Shown here piece after piece: positions 7,499 through 16,561 of a stretch of 57,555 nucleotides of DNA. A program made the position numbers and the translations under genes. Every line of letters starts with the position of its first letter. Positions within the stretch are counted from its first letter, which is position 1. Below the pieces are notes generated by a model. It was given only the letters and a program-made list of their open reading frames with translations. It had not been told where the DNA came from and did no database searches. Origin of the DNA: Fuerstiella sp. (GTDB lineage Bacteria; Planctomycetota; Planctomycetia; Planctomycetales; Planctomycetaceae); NCBI GenBank assembly GCA_029247265.1, contig JAQWLN010000260.1, positions 1 through 57,555 of the forward strand. Direction: 5' to 3'.

Positions 7499-9028
7499 AT
7501 GAAATCTGAGATTCTCACCTTCCTGACGCCGGTCCGAAGTCGACTTCGCACTCAGTCAGTAGTCGCGTTTCTCAGCACGGGTGCGGTCGTCGGTGGTGTC
7601 TTCTGTGTGTTACTGGCACTTGCTCGAGCCACATCCGGTGTTTCCGTAGCGGCATCTTACCTCGTGGGCGCATTTATTGTTTGTACCGCAGGCGCAGCAG
7701 TGTTGGGTTTTGTCCTGAAGCGGTCGTGGCATGAGGCGGCCGCGGCCGTCGACAACCACTATCGGTTGAAAGACCGCACAGTGACTGCGCTCGAATTCAC
7801 ACATCAGGAGAGGACGACTCCGCTGCAGGAACTTCAGCTGCAGGACGCCGCCAGTTATCTGGGCACGGTTAATCCCAGAGAAGTCGTTCCAATTGGCGTT
7901 CCTCGTCAATCCGGATTGGCTCTGTTATCCGTCGTGTTCGCTTCCACACTGATGCTGTTCCCGATTAGTGGCCCAATTCAAGCCCATACTTCTCGCCCAG
8001 AAGGCATTCGACAGGCGGCTCAGCAAATACAGTCTGAGCTTGATGAGATGGAGCAGTTGGCGCAGGAATCGGGTATTGAACAACTGAAGAATCTCGTCCT
8101 GCGGCTCAGAAAGGATCTTGAACAACTGGAAACGCCTGACACGGATGTCCGCGAGTCTCTCGAAACCATTTCCGAGATGCAGCAGAAGATGCAGGAAATG
8201 ATGGCTCAAATGAACGTTGCAGACATGGATGCTCAATTGAGTGCCCTTGGCGAGGCCATTTCCGGAGCGCAGGCCTTTAAGTCCGTTGCAGAGGCTCTGA
8301 AGAAGGAAGCCCTGGAAAAGGCAGCGGAAGAACTGGAAAACATCAGCCCCGAAAACATGGATCGTCGTGAGTCTCGTCCAACTAGCGAAAAACTGTCCGA
8401 GACTGCGGCGTCAGCAAAGAAGCGTGGCCTGAACAAATTAGGTGAAAAGCTTTTAGAACTGTCAGAAGCAGTGAAGACCGACGACAGCGAGAGTACCCGT
8501 GAAATCAGCAAGAGCCTGGCACAGGACATCAAGCGTCACAACCTGGCAAAAAATCTCCGCAACATGCTAAGCAGCAAATGTGACAAACTGGGTGCAAGCA
8601 AGAAACTGTGCTCTGCGAATGCCAACAGCAACGGAGAAGGCCAGGGAGATGGCGAGGGATTGAATCTTGCAAAGGGAAAGTCAGACAAGACAAGTACGAG
8701 TGCCAGCAAGAAGGCGGGCGCGAAATCTGCCGGCAACATCAACGGCGAAAAAACGAAACTGGAAAGTCAGCGGCAAATGGCCAGCCTGACGGGGGAGCTG
8801 GGCGCAGAAGGGGATTCCGATTTCGAAACGACCACGTCTCCGGAGGCTCAGGAACAGGCTCAGCGTCAGGCGCGAAAAGCCTTCGCCAAATACCAGAAAA
8901 TGTCTGAGGCCGTTCTGGAGTCCGAGCCCATTCCGCTCGGACATCGCCGAACCATTCGAAAGTACTTCGAATTGATTCGTCCGAACGCTGCCGATGACCT
9001 CGTCCCGAGCGACAGCGGGCGTCAATAA
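7499..9028 (+). CDS. Membrane protein with long coiled-coil/charged region
   Basis: A 509-residue protein. Two transmembrane helices (about 22-45 and 52-76) and a third at about 130-150 are followed by a long Gln/Glu/Lys-rich helical region (from about 170) with heptad character and runs such as MQQKMQEMMAQM, then low-complexity Ser/Lys/Gly stretches and a short conserved tail (EPIPLGHRRTIRKYFELI). In planctomycetes similar proteins often accompany BatA/VWA operons (DUF4175-like, inferred). Here it lies alone, 13 kb from the BatA operon. The start was chosen because TAAGGTGA lies just upstream and the helix pattern begins there; 64 upstream codons in the open frame have no membrane or family features. 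Probably an envelope scaffold or stress protein; function unknown. Confidence 0.75.
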   Translation: MKSEILTFLTPVRSRLRTQSVVAFLSTGAVVGGVFCVLLALARATSGVSVAASYLVGAFIVCTAGAAVLGFVLKRSWHEAAAAVDNHYRLKDRTVTALEFTHQERTTPLQELQLQDAASYLGTVNPREVVPIGVPRQSGLALLSVVFASTLMLFPISGPIQAHTSRPEGIRQAAQQIQSELDEMEQLAQESGIEQLKNLVLRLRKDLEQLETPDTDVRESLETISEMQQKMQEMMAQMNVADMDAQLSALGEAISGAQAFKSVAEALKKEALEKAAEELENISPENMDRRESRPTSEKLSETAASAKKRGLNKLGEKLLELSEAVKTDDSESTREISKSLAQDIKRHNLAKNLRNMLSSKCDKLGASKKLCSANANSNGEGQGDGEGLNLAKGKSDKTSTSASKKAGAKSAGNINGEKTKLESQRQMASLTGELGAEGDSDFETTTSPEAQEQAQRQARKAFAKYQKMSEAVLESEPIPLGHRRTIRKYFELIRPNAADDLVPSDSGRQ

Positions 9029-9109
9029 TTCCGGACGGCGAAGACAACCGCCGGACACGGGGTTCGGTCCTGATATTAAGCGACGGTCGAGTTCTGGCAT
9101 GAAACGTCG

Positions 9110-9129
9110 ACTCCCGCGTCCGGGAGTTT
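9110..9129 (+). terminator. Weak hairpin terminator
   Basis: ACTCCCG (9110-9116) pairs perfectly with CGGGAGT (9121-9127) across a 4-base loop and runs into only three T. It lies 82 bases after the coiled-coil membrane gene and is its probable terminator, though the T-tract is poor. Confidence 0.4.
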
Positions 9130-9304
9130 GCACACTCAACCGTTTGGTCGGTGTCTGCGGTTCCGGCCATTCTGCCGCCAATGCCGCATCAGCCACGACA
9201 ACCGTTCGTTTCCCTCACTCCTGCGGGTGAATGAGCTTGCTGGCCAGCTGTGTTTGCGGTGTCGGAATACCGCGCGTCGCCCACAGCAGCGATCGCGTTC
9301 AAGA

Positions 9305-9481
9305 CTACAGCGCGGGCGGCACTGGCGGTGGAGCCCAGCGTTCCAGATTCTGTGCAGTTGCAGCGACAGGTTTACCAACATCACCACTATCAGCCGTTCG
9401 AACCGCCGATCTGGAAGTGGAACACCCGGTGAGACCAGCTATGACGAACAAACACAATAATCCAAATTGAATCAACCGCAT
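9305..9481 (-). CDS. Small lipoprotein
   Basis: A 58-residue protein with an N-terminal MRLIQ segment, a hydrophobic core and a lipobox LTGC (Cys at about residue 22), so it should be lipidated and membrane-anchored. The mature part is about 37 residues, rich in Ala, Pro and Ser, ending WAPPPVPPAL. The ATG at 9481 is preceded by GAGAAGGAC at a suitable distance. A frame extending upstream to 9739 is open but shows no signal or homology. No family was recognised. It is convergent with the coiled-coil gene and divergent from the DUF1501 gene. Confidence 0.55.
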   Translation of the reverse strand: MRLIQFGLLCLFVIAGLTGCSTSRSAVRTADSGDVGKPVAATAQNLERWAPPPVPPAL

Positions 9482-9925
9482 GACAGAGACGTCCTTCTCA
9501 TAAAAACCATCGCAGGGACAACAATTACCCCCGGGTGGGGGAACTTCCTTACGAAGGACTAATTCGAACGTTTGCCGCCGAAACTTTCCCCGACGTGGCA
9601 GATTCCGCCGAACAGCAGGCCTGTTGAGTGCAGTATTCTGCTGGTATAACACACGACGCATGCGCCAATTGTGCCGAGTCTTCGGACCGGAGGGATCGTC
9701 ATACTCTGGGAAGGACCGCAATGCGTCGGCGCACGGCATCGTGCTATCGCAGTCGGAACTGGTAATGGCAGATCCCGGGAAGAACCACGCATTTGCTCTG
9801 CCGCTCGTCGAGGAGCCAACATTGCCTGGACAATCGTGGTGCCTACTGTGTTAAATATAGATGGTCTCTGAGAGGCGACAACAGAGTCGATGTCAGCCCG
9901 TGTAATGCAGCGAGCGAGTTATTTC

Positions 9926-11371
9926 ATGAATATTCTGGACACAGTTCGGCTTGAGCAATCTCGTCGCAGCTTTCTGAGTCGAACCTCCAGCGGCATCGGT
10001 ACTCTTGCTCTGAGTTCGATCATGGCCCCTGATCTGCTGAGAGCGACGGAAGGCGACGGCGACATCGGGCCCAAATGGGAAGGCGTTGTGAAGCCGCTGC
10101 ACTTTCCTCAGAAGTGCAAGCGAGTGATCCATCTGTGCATGGCGGGCGGTGCATCTCACCTTGAGACGCTGGACTACAAGGAAAAACTGGCAGCGCTGGA
10201 CGGCAAGCCAATGCCAAAATCGTTTACCGAAGGGCAGCCGATCGCTCAGTTGCAGGGACAGCGGGATAAGTTGAAGTGCCTGGCTCCCCAGCATAAATTC
10301 GTGAAGCACGGGCAGTCGGGACTGGCTGTCAGCAGCATTCTGCCTCACATTGGTTCCATGGCAGACGATCTGTGCATCATCAACTCCATGCACACCCATC
10401 AAATCAATCACGATCCCGCACATACCCTGATGAACACCGGGACCAGTATTCCAGGACGCCCCTCAATGGGATCGTGGATGCTGTACGGTCTGGGAAGTGC
10501 TTCCGAGAACCTTCCCGGGTACGTGGTGATGACGTCCGTAGGAGGCGGACAGTCTCAGCCAATCGCAGCGCGACAGTGGCACAGCGGATTTCTGCCAAGT
10601 CGTTTCCAGGGCGTGGAGTTTCGATCGACCGGCGATCCTGTGCTGTACGTAAAGAGTCCGAACGGAGTAAATTTGAGGCAACAACGCGACGTCATCGATG
10701 CAGTGCAATCACTCAATCGCATTGGCAATGAAACGTTTCAGGACCCGGAAGTTACCACCCGGATTGCTCAGTATGAACTGGCCTTCAGGATGCAGACCTC
10801 GGTGCCGGAATTGATGGATGTTTCGGGTGAACCGAAACACATTCTGGAAATGTACGGAACTCAGGGCGGCGACGGCAGCTATGCGTCGAACTGCCTGCTG
10901 GCTCGCCGACTGGCTGAACGAGGGGTGCGGTTCATTCAGTTATATCACCGTGGCTGGGATCACCATGGCGGGATCAAGAAAGCGTCAGCTGGCACGGCAA
11001 AACTAGTGGACCAGGGAACCGCCGCATTACTGAAGGATTTGAAGCAGCGTGACATGCTGGACGAGACACTGGTGATCTGGGGCGGCGAATTCGGTCGTAC
11101 GCCGATGGCCCAGGGTTCCGGTCGAGACCACCACATCAAAGGTTTTTCGACGTGGATGGCCGGAGGTGGCGTCAAAGGCGGCATTCGTCACGGAGCCACG
11201 GACGAACTTGGGTATGCGGCCGTAGATAACAAGGTTCACGTCAACGACCTGCACGCCACCATGCTGCGACTGATGGGTATTGATCACGAACAGCTGACGT
11301 ATCGCTTTCAGGGTCGCGACTTCCGTCTGACCGACGTTGCCGGCAACGTGGTAGAGAAGATTCTGGCATAG
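9926..11371 (+). CDS. DUF1501 domain protein (Tat-exported)
   Basis: A 481-residue DUF1501 protein of the alkaline-phosphatase/sulfatase-like fold that is greatly expanded in planctomycetes. The Tat-like signal carries RRSFLSRTSSG near the N terminus. Conserved blocks include HLCMAGGASHLETLD, MHTHQINHDPAHTLMNTG, RPSMGSWMLYGLGS, WDHHGG, VIWGGEFGRTP and GRDHHIKGFS, with the metal-ligand Asp/His positions present. The ATG at 9926 begins just before the Tat motif. Such genes usually follow a PSCyt (DUF1549/DUF1553) gene; none is adjacent here. The C terminus closely resembles the partial DUF1501 gene at 57318. Enzyme activity has not been established for the family. Confidence 0.9.
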   Translation: MNILDTVRLEQSRRSFLSRTSSGIGTLALSSIMAPDLLRATEGDGDIGPKWEGVVKPLHFPQKCKRVIHLCMAGGASHLETLDYKEKLAALDGKPMPKSFTEGQPIAQLQGQRDKLKCLAPQHKFVKHGQSGLAVSSILPHIGSMADDLCIINSMHTHQINHDPAHTLMNTGTSIPGRPSMGSWMLYGLGSASENLPGYVVMTSVGGGQSQPIAARQWHSGFLPSRFQGVEFRSTGDPVLYVKSPNGVNLRQQRDVIDAVQSLNRIGNETFQDPEVTTRIAQYELAFRMQTSVPELMDVSGEPKHILEMYGTQGGDGSYASNCLLARRLAERGVRFIQLYHRGWDHHGGIKKASAGTAKLVDQGTAALLKDLKQRDMLDETLVIWGGEFGRTPMAQGSGRDHHIKGFSTWMAGGGVKGGIRHGATDELGYAAVDNKVHVNDLHATMLRLMGIDHEQLTYRFQGRDFRLTDVAGNVVEKILA

Positions 11372-11450
11372 TCCGGAAGTGTTTTTCTCCCATCAATCCG
11401 GTGACGAACGTCGAAAACCACAGAGTCTGCCAACTAATCCAGGCAGCGGT

Positions 11451-11480
11451 TTGAAGTCGTTGCGTTTTTTCTGGTAATCT
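11451..11480 (+). promoter_or_regulatory. Possible sigma-70 promoter of the CrtI-like gene
   Basis: TTGAAG (11451-11456), an 18-base spacer, and TAATCT (11475-11480) lie about 85 bases ahead of the ATG at 11566. The hexamers match the vegetative consensus moderately well. The call rests on motif matching alone. Confidence 0.3.
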
Positions 11481-11565
11481 GCCCGACCTTCTGCCAACTC
11501 ATCATCTCCGTGGCCGGGGAAGACGGCGGAATCACCGCCAACTCTCCCACTCCGTTCCCGTTCTC

Positions 11566-12996
11566 ATGCCCAAAGATTTCCTCAAAAACGCCCGCGACGA
11601 ATACGACGTTGTTGTCATCGGCAGTGGTCTGGGCGGCTTGACGTCGGCAAACATCCTGGCTCGCCAGGGATATTCAGTGCTGCTGCTGGAGCACCATTAC
11701 CAACTGGGCGGAATGGCCACCTGGTTCAAGCGCCGAGGCGGACACATCTTCGACATTTCCCTGCACGGGTTTCCGATGGGGATGATCAAAAGCTGCCGCA
11801 AGTACTGGACACAGGAAATTGCGGATTCCATCGTTCAGCTGAAGGGAATTCGCTTTGAGAACCCTCAATTCTCTGTCCGAACGACCTTCGATCGCGTCGA
11901 TTTCACCCGCATTCTGACCGACGACTTCGGTATCGCCCCGGAAACCATTACCGCGTTCTTTGACAAAGCGCGGAGCATGAATTTTTTTGACGACCAGGCG
12001 ACGACCATACGCCAGCTGTTTGAAGAATTCTTTCCGAGCCGCGATGACGTGGTGCGCCTGTTGATGGAGCCGATTACCTACGCGAACGGGTCGACTCTGG
12101 ATGACCCGGCCATAACTTACGGCATCGTATTTTCCAACTTCATGCACAAGGGAGTCTATACGTTCGAAGGTGGCACGGACGCTCTGGTGACGAAAATGAA
12201 GGAAGAGCTGATACGCAATGGTGTTGATATTCGAATTCGTACTCTGGTGGAGAAAATCGAGGTCAGCAGTGATCGACAGGTACAGGCCGTTGTTGTCAAT
12301 GGGCGCCGGATCAAATGTCGGGCTGTCATGTCCAACGCGAATCTGAAGTCGACCATTCTGAAACTCACCGGAGAAGAACATTTTGACAAGTCGTTTGTCG
12401 AGTCCACTCAGGCTGTACGACTGAACAGCAGCAGCTGTCAGGTGTACATGGCCCTGAAGCCCGGCGAGGGTTTTGACGAAGATGTCGGCGATCTGTTGTT
12501 CCACTCAGAACACAGTGGATTTGACATCGACGCCATGCTCAGCATGAACGTCAGCAGCCGGACCTTCAGTTTTTACTATCCACGCACCCGACCGGGCAGC
12601 GATCGCTGGATGATCGTGTCCTCGACGAATGCCAACTACAAAGACTGGGCCGACCTGTCAGACGAAGATTATCTCGCGGCGAAGAAGGATCTGGAAGAAA
12701 CAACACTGGATTGTCTGGAACAGTACGTTCCGGATGTGCGGCAGAAACTGGATCACATTGAGGCTGCCACGCCGCGCACCTTCGAACATTACACTCGCCA
12801 TCTCGCCGGATCCTCATTCGGAACCAAGTTTGAGGGGCTCCAGGTCAGCAAAGACCTGCCTCAGCAGGTCGGTGGTCTGTTTCATGCCGGATCCGTCGGC
12901 ATCATCATGTCCGGCTGGCTGGGAGCCGTGAACTACGGAGTCATCGTCAGCAATGACGTGGACAAGTATCTGACCCCAGCCAACGCGACCGTGTAG
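11566..12996 (+). CDS. CrtI-like FAD-dependent oxidoreductase (phytoene desaturase/retinol saturase family)
   Basis: A 476-residue flavoprotein. The N terminus has the Rossmann FAD motif [17 protein letters not shown], then [16 protein letters not shown], typical of CrtI, CrtISO and retinol saturase. The C terminus has the second FAD-binding segment [23 protein letters not shown]. Members desaturate, isomerise or reduce long polyene chains at the membrane, so a role in carotenoid or other isoprenoid metabolism is likely. No other carotenoid genes are nearby, so the substrate is open. The start at 11566 fits the domain border. Confidence 0.85.
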   Translation: MPKDFLKNARDEYDVVVIGSGLGGLTSANILARQGYSVLLLEHHYQLGGMATWFKRRGGHIFDISLHGFPMGMIKSCRKYWTQEIADSIVQLKGIRFENPQFSVRTTFDRVDFTRILTDDFGIAPETITAFFDKARSMNFFDDQATTIRQLFEEFFPSRDDVVRLLMEPITYANGSTLDDPAITYGIVFSNFMHKGVYTFEGGTDALVTKMKEELIRNGVDIRIRTLVEKIEVSSDRQVQAVVVNGRRIKCRAVMSNANLKSTILKLTGEEHFDKSFVESTQAVRLNSSSCQVYMALKPGEGFDEDVGDLLFHSEHSGFDIDAMLSMNVSSRTFSFYYPRTRPGSDRWMIVSSTNANYKDWADLSDEDYLAAKKDLEETTLDCLEQYVPDVRQKLDHIEAATPRTFEHYTRHLAGSSFGTKFEGLQVSKDLPQQVGGLFHAGSVGIIMSGWLGAVNYGVIVSNDVDKYLTPANATV

Positions 12997-13033
12997 TCCC
13001 TTGACGTGCCGGACTCGAAACGGCGGCAACGAG

Positions 13034-14047
13034 CTACACAAGTCGATCAATGTGAACAGTTGGTCCGGCGTGGATTTTCGCGATCAACGGTGTCGATTCC
13101 ACAACCAGTTTCACTGGCAGTGGCAGCAGCACCGGAAAGCTGTCGCCAGCCGCCATCGACCGGGACGTTACAATCGGCAACTGATCATCAGATTCTGAAT
13201 CGTCAGCCATGGTTGCCCAGCCTTTAAAGAGCTTACGATTGACGTGGCCCATGGCATCAAGCCTGGCAATTGGCTCCTGCCCCAGATAGCAGCCCTTGGC
13301 ATACGAAATCGCGATGCTGTTTCGATCGGCTTCGGGGGCCAGATAATTGGACGTCAGATCTGTGCCAATGATCGGATATCCTTCCAGAATTCGCAGATGG
13401 TGAAAGGCCACCTCTCCCGATGCCGTGGACACGGCCGTGAGTTGATTCCAGGTTTCTACCGCAGCGTCGTTGTTCACAGAAACAAATGCCGTCGGCAGAT
13501 CATTCCACTTCGTGAGCAATAGGGCAACGTCATCGTTCAGGCAGCAACCGGAATCTGACAGCACTTTGGCACCAGCCATGGCATTAAGAACGTCCGTAGT
13601 CGCCGGGCCGGCAACAACGAAGGTCGTGCGACCGGCAGTGACGGACGTCAACGCAACATCTTCTGTGATAACGTATCGATCAAGATGCTTGAGCAGTGCT
13701 TCCCCGTCACCAGGCAACATTTGTATCTCGTGAAATTCATCCCCGGCCAGCACGTATCCAAGTGCGAGGATTTTTGCCTTCACATCACAGAAAAATGCTT
13801 CGCAGAACTGGCCGGGACTCAGATCATTGACATTATTCGTACAGAAGTTGTGTAGAAATCTTGCTCGATCGTTTCCAGTCACCCGCAGGCAAACGTGGCC
13901 CGGCAGAGGGCACACCACGGCGGACTCATTCAATGCCTTGATTTCCTGCTCCGGGTCTCCGAAGTGCTTGTAAATTGTTCGACCATCTGTCGTGGCGGAG
14001 ACCTGAGCCCCCTGTTGTGTGAGCAGATCGAGTAGGTCGAATGACAT
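13034..14047 (-). CDS. ygfZ: YgfZ/GcvT-like folate-binding protein
   Basis: A 337-residue member of the GcvT/YgfZ family, which uses tetrahydrofolate and helps maintain or repair Fe-S enzymes. The diagnostic motif KGCYLGQEPIAR, with its conserved Cys, is present at about residues 250-260, after the VTGNDRARFLHNFCTN aminomethyltransferase-like region. The length suits YgfZ. It is convergent with the CrtI-like gene, and an A-type Fe-S carrier gene lies two genes upstream on the same strand, which fits an Fe-S maintenance role. Confidence 0.85.
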   Translation of the reverse strand: MSFDLLDLLTQQGAQVSATTDGRTIYKHFGDPEQEIKALNESAVVCPLPGHVCLRVTGNDRARFLHNFCTNNVNDLSPGQFCEAFFCDVKAKILALGYVLAGDEFHEIQMLPGDGEALLKHLDRYVITEDVALTSVTAGRTTFVVAGPATTDVLNAMAGAKVLSDSGCCLNDDVALLLTKWNDLPTAFVSVNNDAAVETWNQLTAVSTASGEVAFHHLRILEGYPIIGTDLTSNYLAPEADRNSIAISYAKGCYLGQEPIARLDAMGHVNRKLFKGWATMADDSESDDQLPIVTSRSMAAGDSFPVLLPLPVKLVVESTPLIAKIHAGPTVHIDRLV

Positions 14048-14134
14048 AAGTACACGGTTTCTGATGCGAAAGACGCTAGCTGCTCGAAGCAGACGTCGGA
14101 AGAAAAGATGACAGGGCCAAAGTCCATCGCCGGA

Positions 14135-15082
14135 CTATCGTTTACCATTCGATGCGAAGTCTGCGGACAACCCCGGAATATTTATCTGCTCAGCGGAACC
14201 GCGGTGGAGCACCAGCCGGTATCGCAGGACGGTGGGAGTGGTCATCGACAATTCGACCGGCTCTGCACCGGGGTATTGTGCATTCTGCATGCTGCGTTTG
14301 GCACGCAGAATCCACGGCTCAGGATATCCGGGATTGGATGGATGAGACAGAATCGCGACGCCCTGATTTCCGTTTGAAATATCGATCCACGAACCGGCCT
14401 CAACTGCTGTTTTCTGCGGTTCAACTTCGCCGTGGTGGCCAACGAACTTCTGATCCTTCGAAAGCTTGATTCGCGGCGAAAATCCGCCGTAGCCTTTCAC
14501 ATCTTCGGAACCACCGATGCGGACATTCTGAAGCAACGCCTTCAGCGAGATCTCAAAGTCCAGCAGGCGATACTGGTCATTAGCCGGATGAACAGTGACC
14601 ACTGTTCGTTCGGCAACGATGGGGATCATCTCTCCAGTGTCATCCGCTAGCTGAGATGACTTCCACTCCACGTTGGCGATCAGCCTGAGGCTGCCGTCCG
14701 CACAGTGTTCTACCCCCTGTGACTGAACGTCCCACAGAAACTCCCTGCAGACCCAGGAATCACCGACCTTCTGATCACCGACCCAAACCTGATGCCATGC
14801 CCAGAAGATGCCCCGATGATGTCCGTGGTCGTGAGGAAAATCCTCGGTAATGACATTCCCGTCCAGATCATGCAGCGGGTGAATGTAGTTCGCACGCGGC
14901 CAGTCTCCTTCCTGAGACTTCGTCTTCAGCTGATAGTGAAGAAGCGACCGTCCGGATTCAGTGACCGTAATGCCATCGGGGTTGACCTCAGCGTTCAGAC
15001 CCGGCGTTTCTGCTGCCAGCCCGAAGGCGCTGCTGACTGTCGAAACCACGATGCAACAAAGATGTTTCAACATATCCTGCAT
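14135..15082 (-). CDS. DUF6807 (PmoA-like) exported protein
   Basis: A 315-residue protein with a short signal peptide (CCIVVSTVSSAFGLAAE) and the DUF6807 family body: NYIHPLHDLDGN, FPHDHGHHRGIFWAWHQV, and a late WILRAKRSMQNAQYPG region. The His-rich HDHGHHRG block suggests metal or sugar binding. The family is annotated PmoA-like only by distant resemblance and is common in planctomycetes near sugar catabolism genes; it is not a methane monooxygenase. Two ATGs (15082 and 15073) are possible. Function unknown. Confidence 0.75.
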   Translation of the reverse strand: MQDMLKHLCCIVVSTVSSAFGLAAETPGLNAEVNPDGITVTESGRSLLHYQLKTKSQEGDWPRANYIHPLHDLDGNVITEDFPHDHGHHRGIFWAWHQVWVGDQKVGDSWVCREFLWDVQSQGVEHCADGSLRLIANVEWKSSQLADDTGEMIPIVAERTVVTVHPANDQYRLLDFEISLKALLQNVRIGGSEDVKGYGGFSPRIKLSKDQKFVGHHGEVEPQKTAVEAGSWIDISNGNQGVAILSHPSNPGYPEPWILRAKRSMQNAQYPGAEPVELSMTTPTVLRYRLVLHRGSAEQINIPGLSADFASNGKR

Positions 15083-15172
15083 TTGTCAGGCGCCGTATTT
15101 TGAGGGAGACGAAGAATTTGCAAGCGTGTTTGTGCACATCCTTGGCAGACGGACCAACAGTCGTCAAGCAAC

Positions 15173-15205
15173 AAAAAAACCTCAACGTCCGGACAGACGT
15201 TGAGG
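15173..15205 (-). terminator. Rho-independent terminator of the Fe-S carrier gene
   Basis: On the minus strand CCTCAACGTC (from 15205) pairs perfectly with GACGTTGAGG (to 15180) around a 6-base loop, followed by seven T (15179-15173). It lies 30 bases after the stop of the IscA-like gene. Confidence 0.9.
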
Positions 15206-15235
15206 CGATAATCAGCTGATGATCGTCCCAGTCCC

Positions 15236-15568
15236 TCAGGCAGAGAAGCTACTGCCACAGCCACAGCTCTTCACGGCATTCGGGTTGTTGAACGTAAACC
15301 CGCGTTTGTCGAGCCCGGTGTAGAAATCGATTGTTGTTCCATCAAGGAACAAATCGCTCTTTTTGTCCACCACAACCCCGACACCGTGCTGTTCACCGAA
15401 GACATCTTTGGCTTCGTCGTACTCATTGGTGAAATTGAAGTCGTACTGGAATCCGCTGCAGCCGCCACCAACAACGCCTACTCGAACATACTTCAGCTCT
15501 GGACGGTTCTGCTCGTCCAGAACACGCCTGATTTCGCCGGCTGCAGCCTCGGTCAGCATAATACCCAT
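15236..15568 (-). CDS. A-type iron-sulfur carrier protein (IscA/ErpA/HesB family)
   Basis: A 110-residue HesB-like protein with the three conserved cysteines: one in GGGCSGFQY and two in the C-terminal CGCGSSF. It receives Fe-S clusters from assembly machinery and delivers them to target enzymes in the cytoplasm. The ATG at 15568 has GGAG six bases upstream; 10 codons of open frame precede it but look non-coding. It is monocistronic, with a strong terminator just downstream. Which subtype (ErpA, IscA or SufA) cannot be decided from the sequence. Confidence 0.9.
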   Translation of the reverse strand: MGIMLTEAAAGEIRRVLDEQNRPELKYVRVGVVGGGCSGFQYDFNFTNEYDEAKDVFGEQHGVGVVVDKKSDLFLDGTTIDFYTGLDKRGFTFNNPNAVKSCGCGSSFSA

Positions 15569-15812
15569 TTTACGCTCCTGATCTGATTTGCGATTCATTA
15601 GCGACCGTAAAACAGCCGCTTATTGGATGGAAGGACGAAATGTTCGGAATCGCCACACACTCTCTTACTGTCAAACGTTACGTTAGACGAACAACGCCCT
15701 CCTGTACAGTTTATTCGACGTAAGGTACTAAGTGTCAAGTACGTCCATTGCCCAATTCGCTGTATTTCCCATCAACAATCGGAACTTCTCGCTTTCCAGG
15801 AGGCCTTCTGCG

Positions 15813-16295
15813 ATGTGCCACAGCAACCCCGGAAGAATTGACCAGACCTGCATGGCCGCCGTTTTGGCCATGTTGGCACTCACCGGGGGCGTCGGGTGTG
15901 CAGACCGCCCGACAGTGGATCCTGTCCCGGGAATCAATGGATCGGCCGTGCGTCTGGCCGCGGATGACTCATCCACGGTCAGACATGAAAATGTCGATTT
16001 CAACGAAGCGTTGTCTGATGCCACGGCATCTGGGAAAACGCTCATCGTGGACTTTGGGGCAACGTGGTGTGTTCCGTGCCGGATGTTGAAGCCTGAAATG
16101 GAAAAAGTGTCCCAACGAGCTCAGGAGGAAGCCATCGTGTTAACGGTTGATGTCGACGCAGAACCTGGATTGGCGGCCCATTTTCAGGTGGGCGCGATCC
16201 CGGATATCCGGTTCTTTCGAATGGGCAAGGCTGCGGGGGGAGTCGTCGGTTTCCACACAGCTGACGAGATCATCTCAAACATTCCCTCTCCGTAG
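15813..16295 (+). CDS. Thioredoxin-like lipoprotein
   Basis: A 160-residue exported thioredoxin. The signal region ends in a lipobox GGVGC (Cys29), so the protein should be lipid-anchored. The thioredoxin fold follows with active site WCVPC (85-89), MLKPEME, and the cis-Pro segment VGAIPDIRFF. The ATG at 15813 is preceded by AGGAGG nine bases upstream, one of the clearest ribosome sites in the window. It is 266 bases upstream of the PSCyt gene on the same strand. A role in periplasmic disulfide reduction or cytochrome c (apo-heme thiol) maturation would fit that neighbour, but this is inferred. Confidence 0.85.
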   Translation: MCHSNPGRIDQTCMAAVLAMLALTGGVGCADRPTVDPVPGINGSAVRLAADDSSTVRHENVDFNEALSDATASGKTLIVDFGATWCVPCRMLKPEMEKVSQRAQEEAIVLTVDVDAEPGLAAHFQVGAIPDIRFFRMGKAAGGVVGFHTADEIISNIPSP

Positions 16296-16561
16296 CACAT
16301 CTGACTGGTCCTGTGACTGGCGTCGGTGCCTGAGTGCACGTTCGTTTCCGGTGCCGAATTGTCGGAACGAAGCACCGGCCGTATCGCCCCACCGCCAGCG
16401 AAAGTCTCGCGACTGTGGCTATTTCATCGCAACGGGATGTATTGCTGCGGAACCGGCGTTGTAAACTGAGAAACACGGTGCACTCGTCTCGGTTTTCTCG
16501 CTATCATTTCCGGTGACACGTTACCTCCCTGCCCACCTCACCCCCCACCAATCGGGCTCCC

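Noticed and set aside
8994..9230. 78-codon plus frame after the coiled-coil gene
   Set aside because: It starts inside the upstream gene, has no homology and includes the likely terminator hairpin.
14135..15082. Methane monooxygenase subunit (PmoA label)
   Set aside because: The family name is historical; the protein is soluble/exported with a DUF6807 body, not a multi-helix copper monooxygenase.
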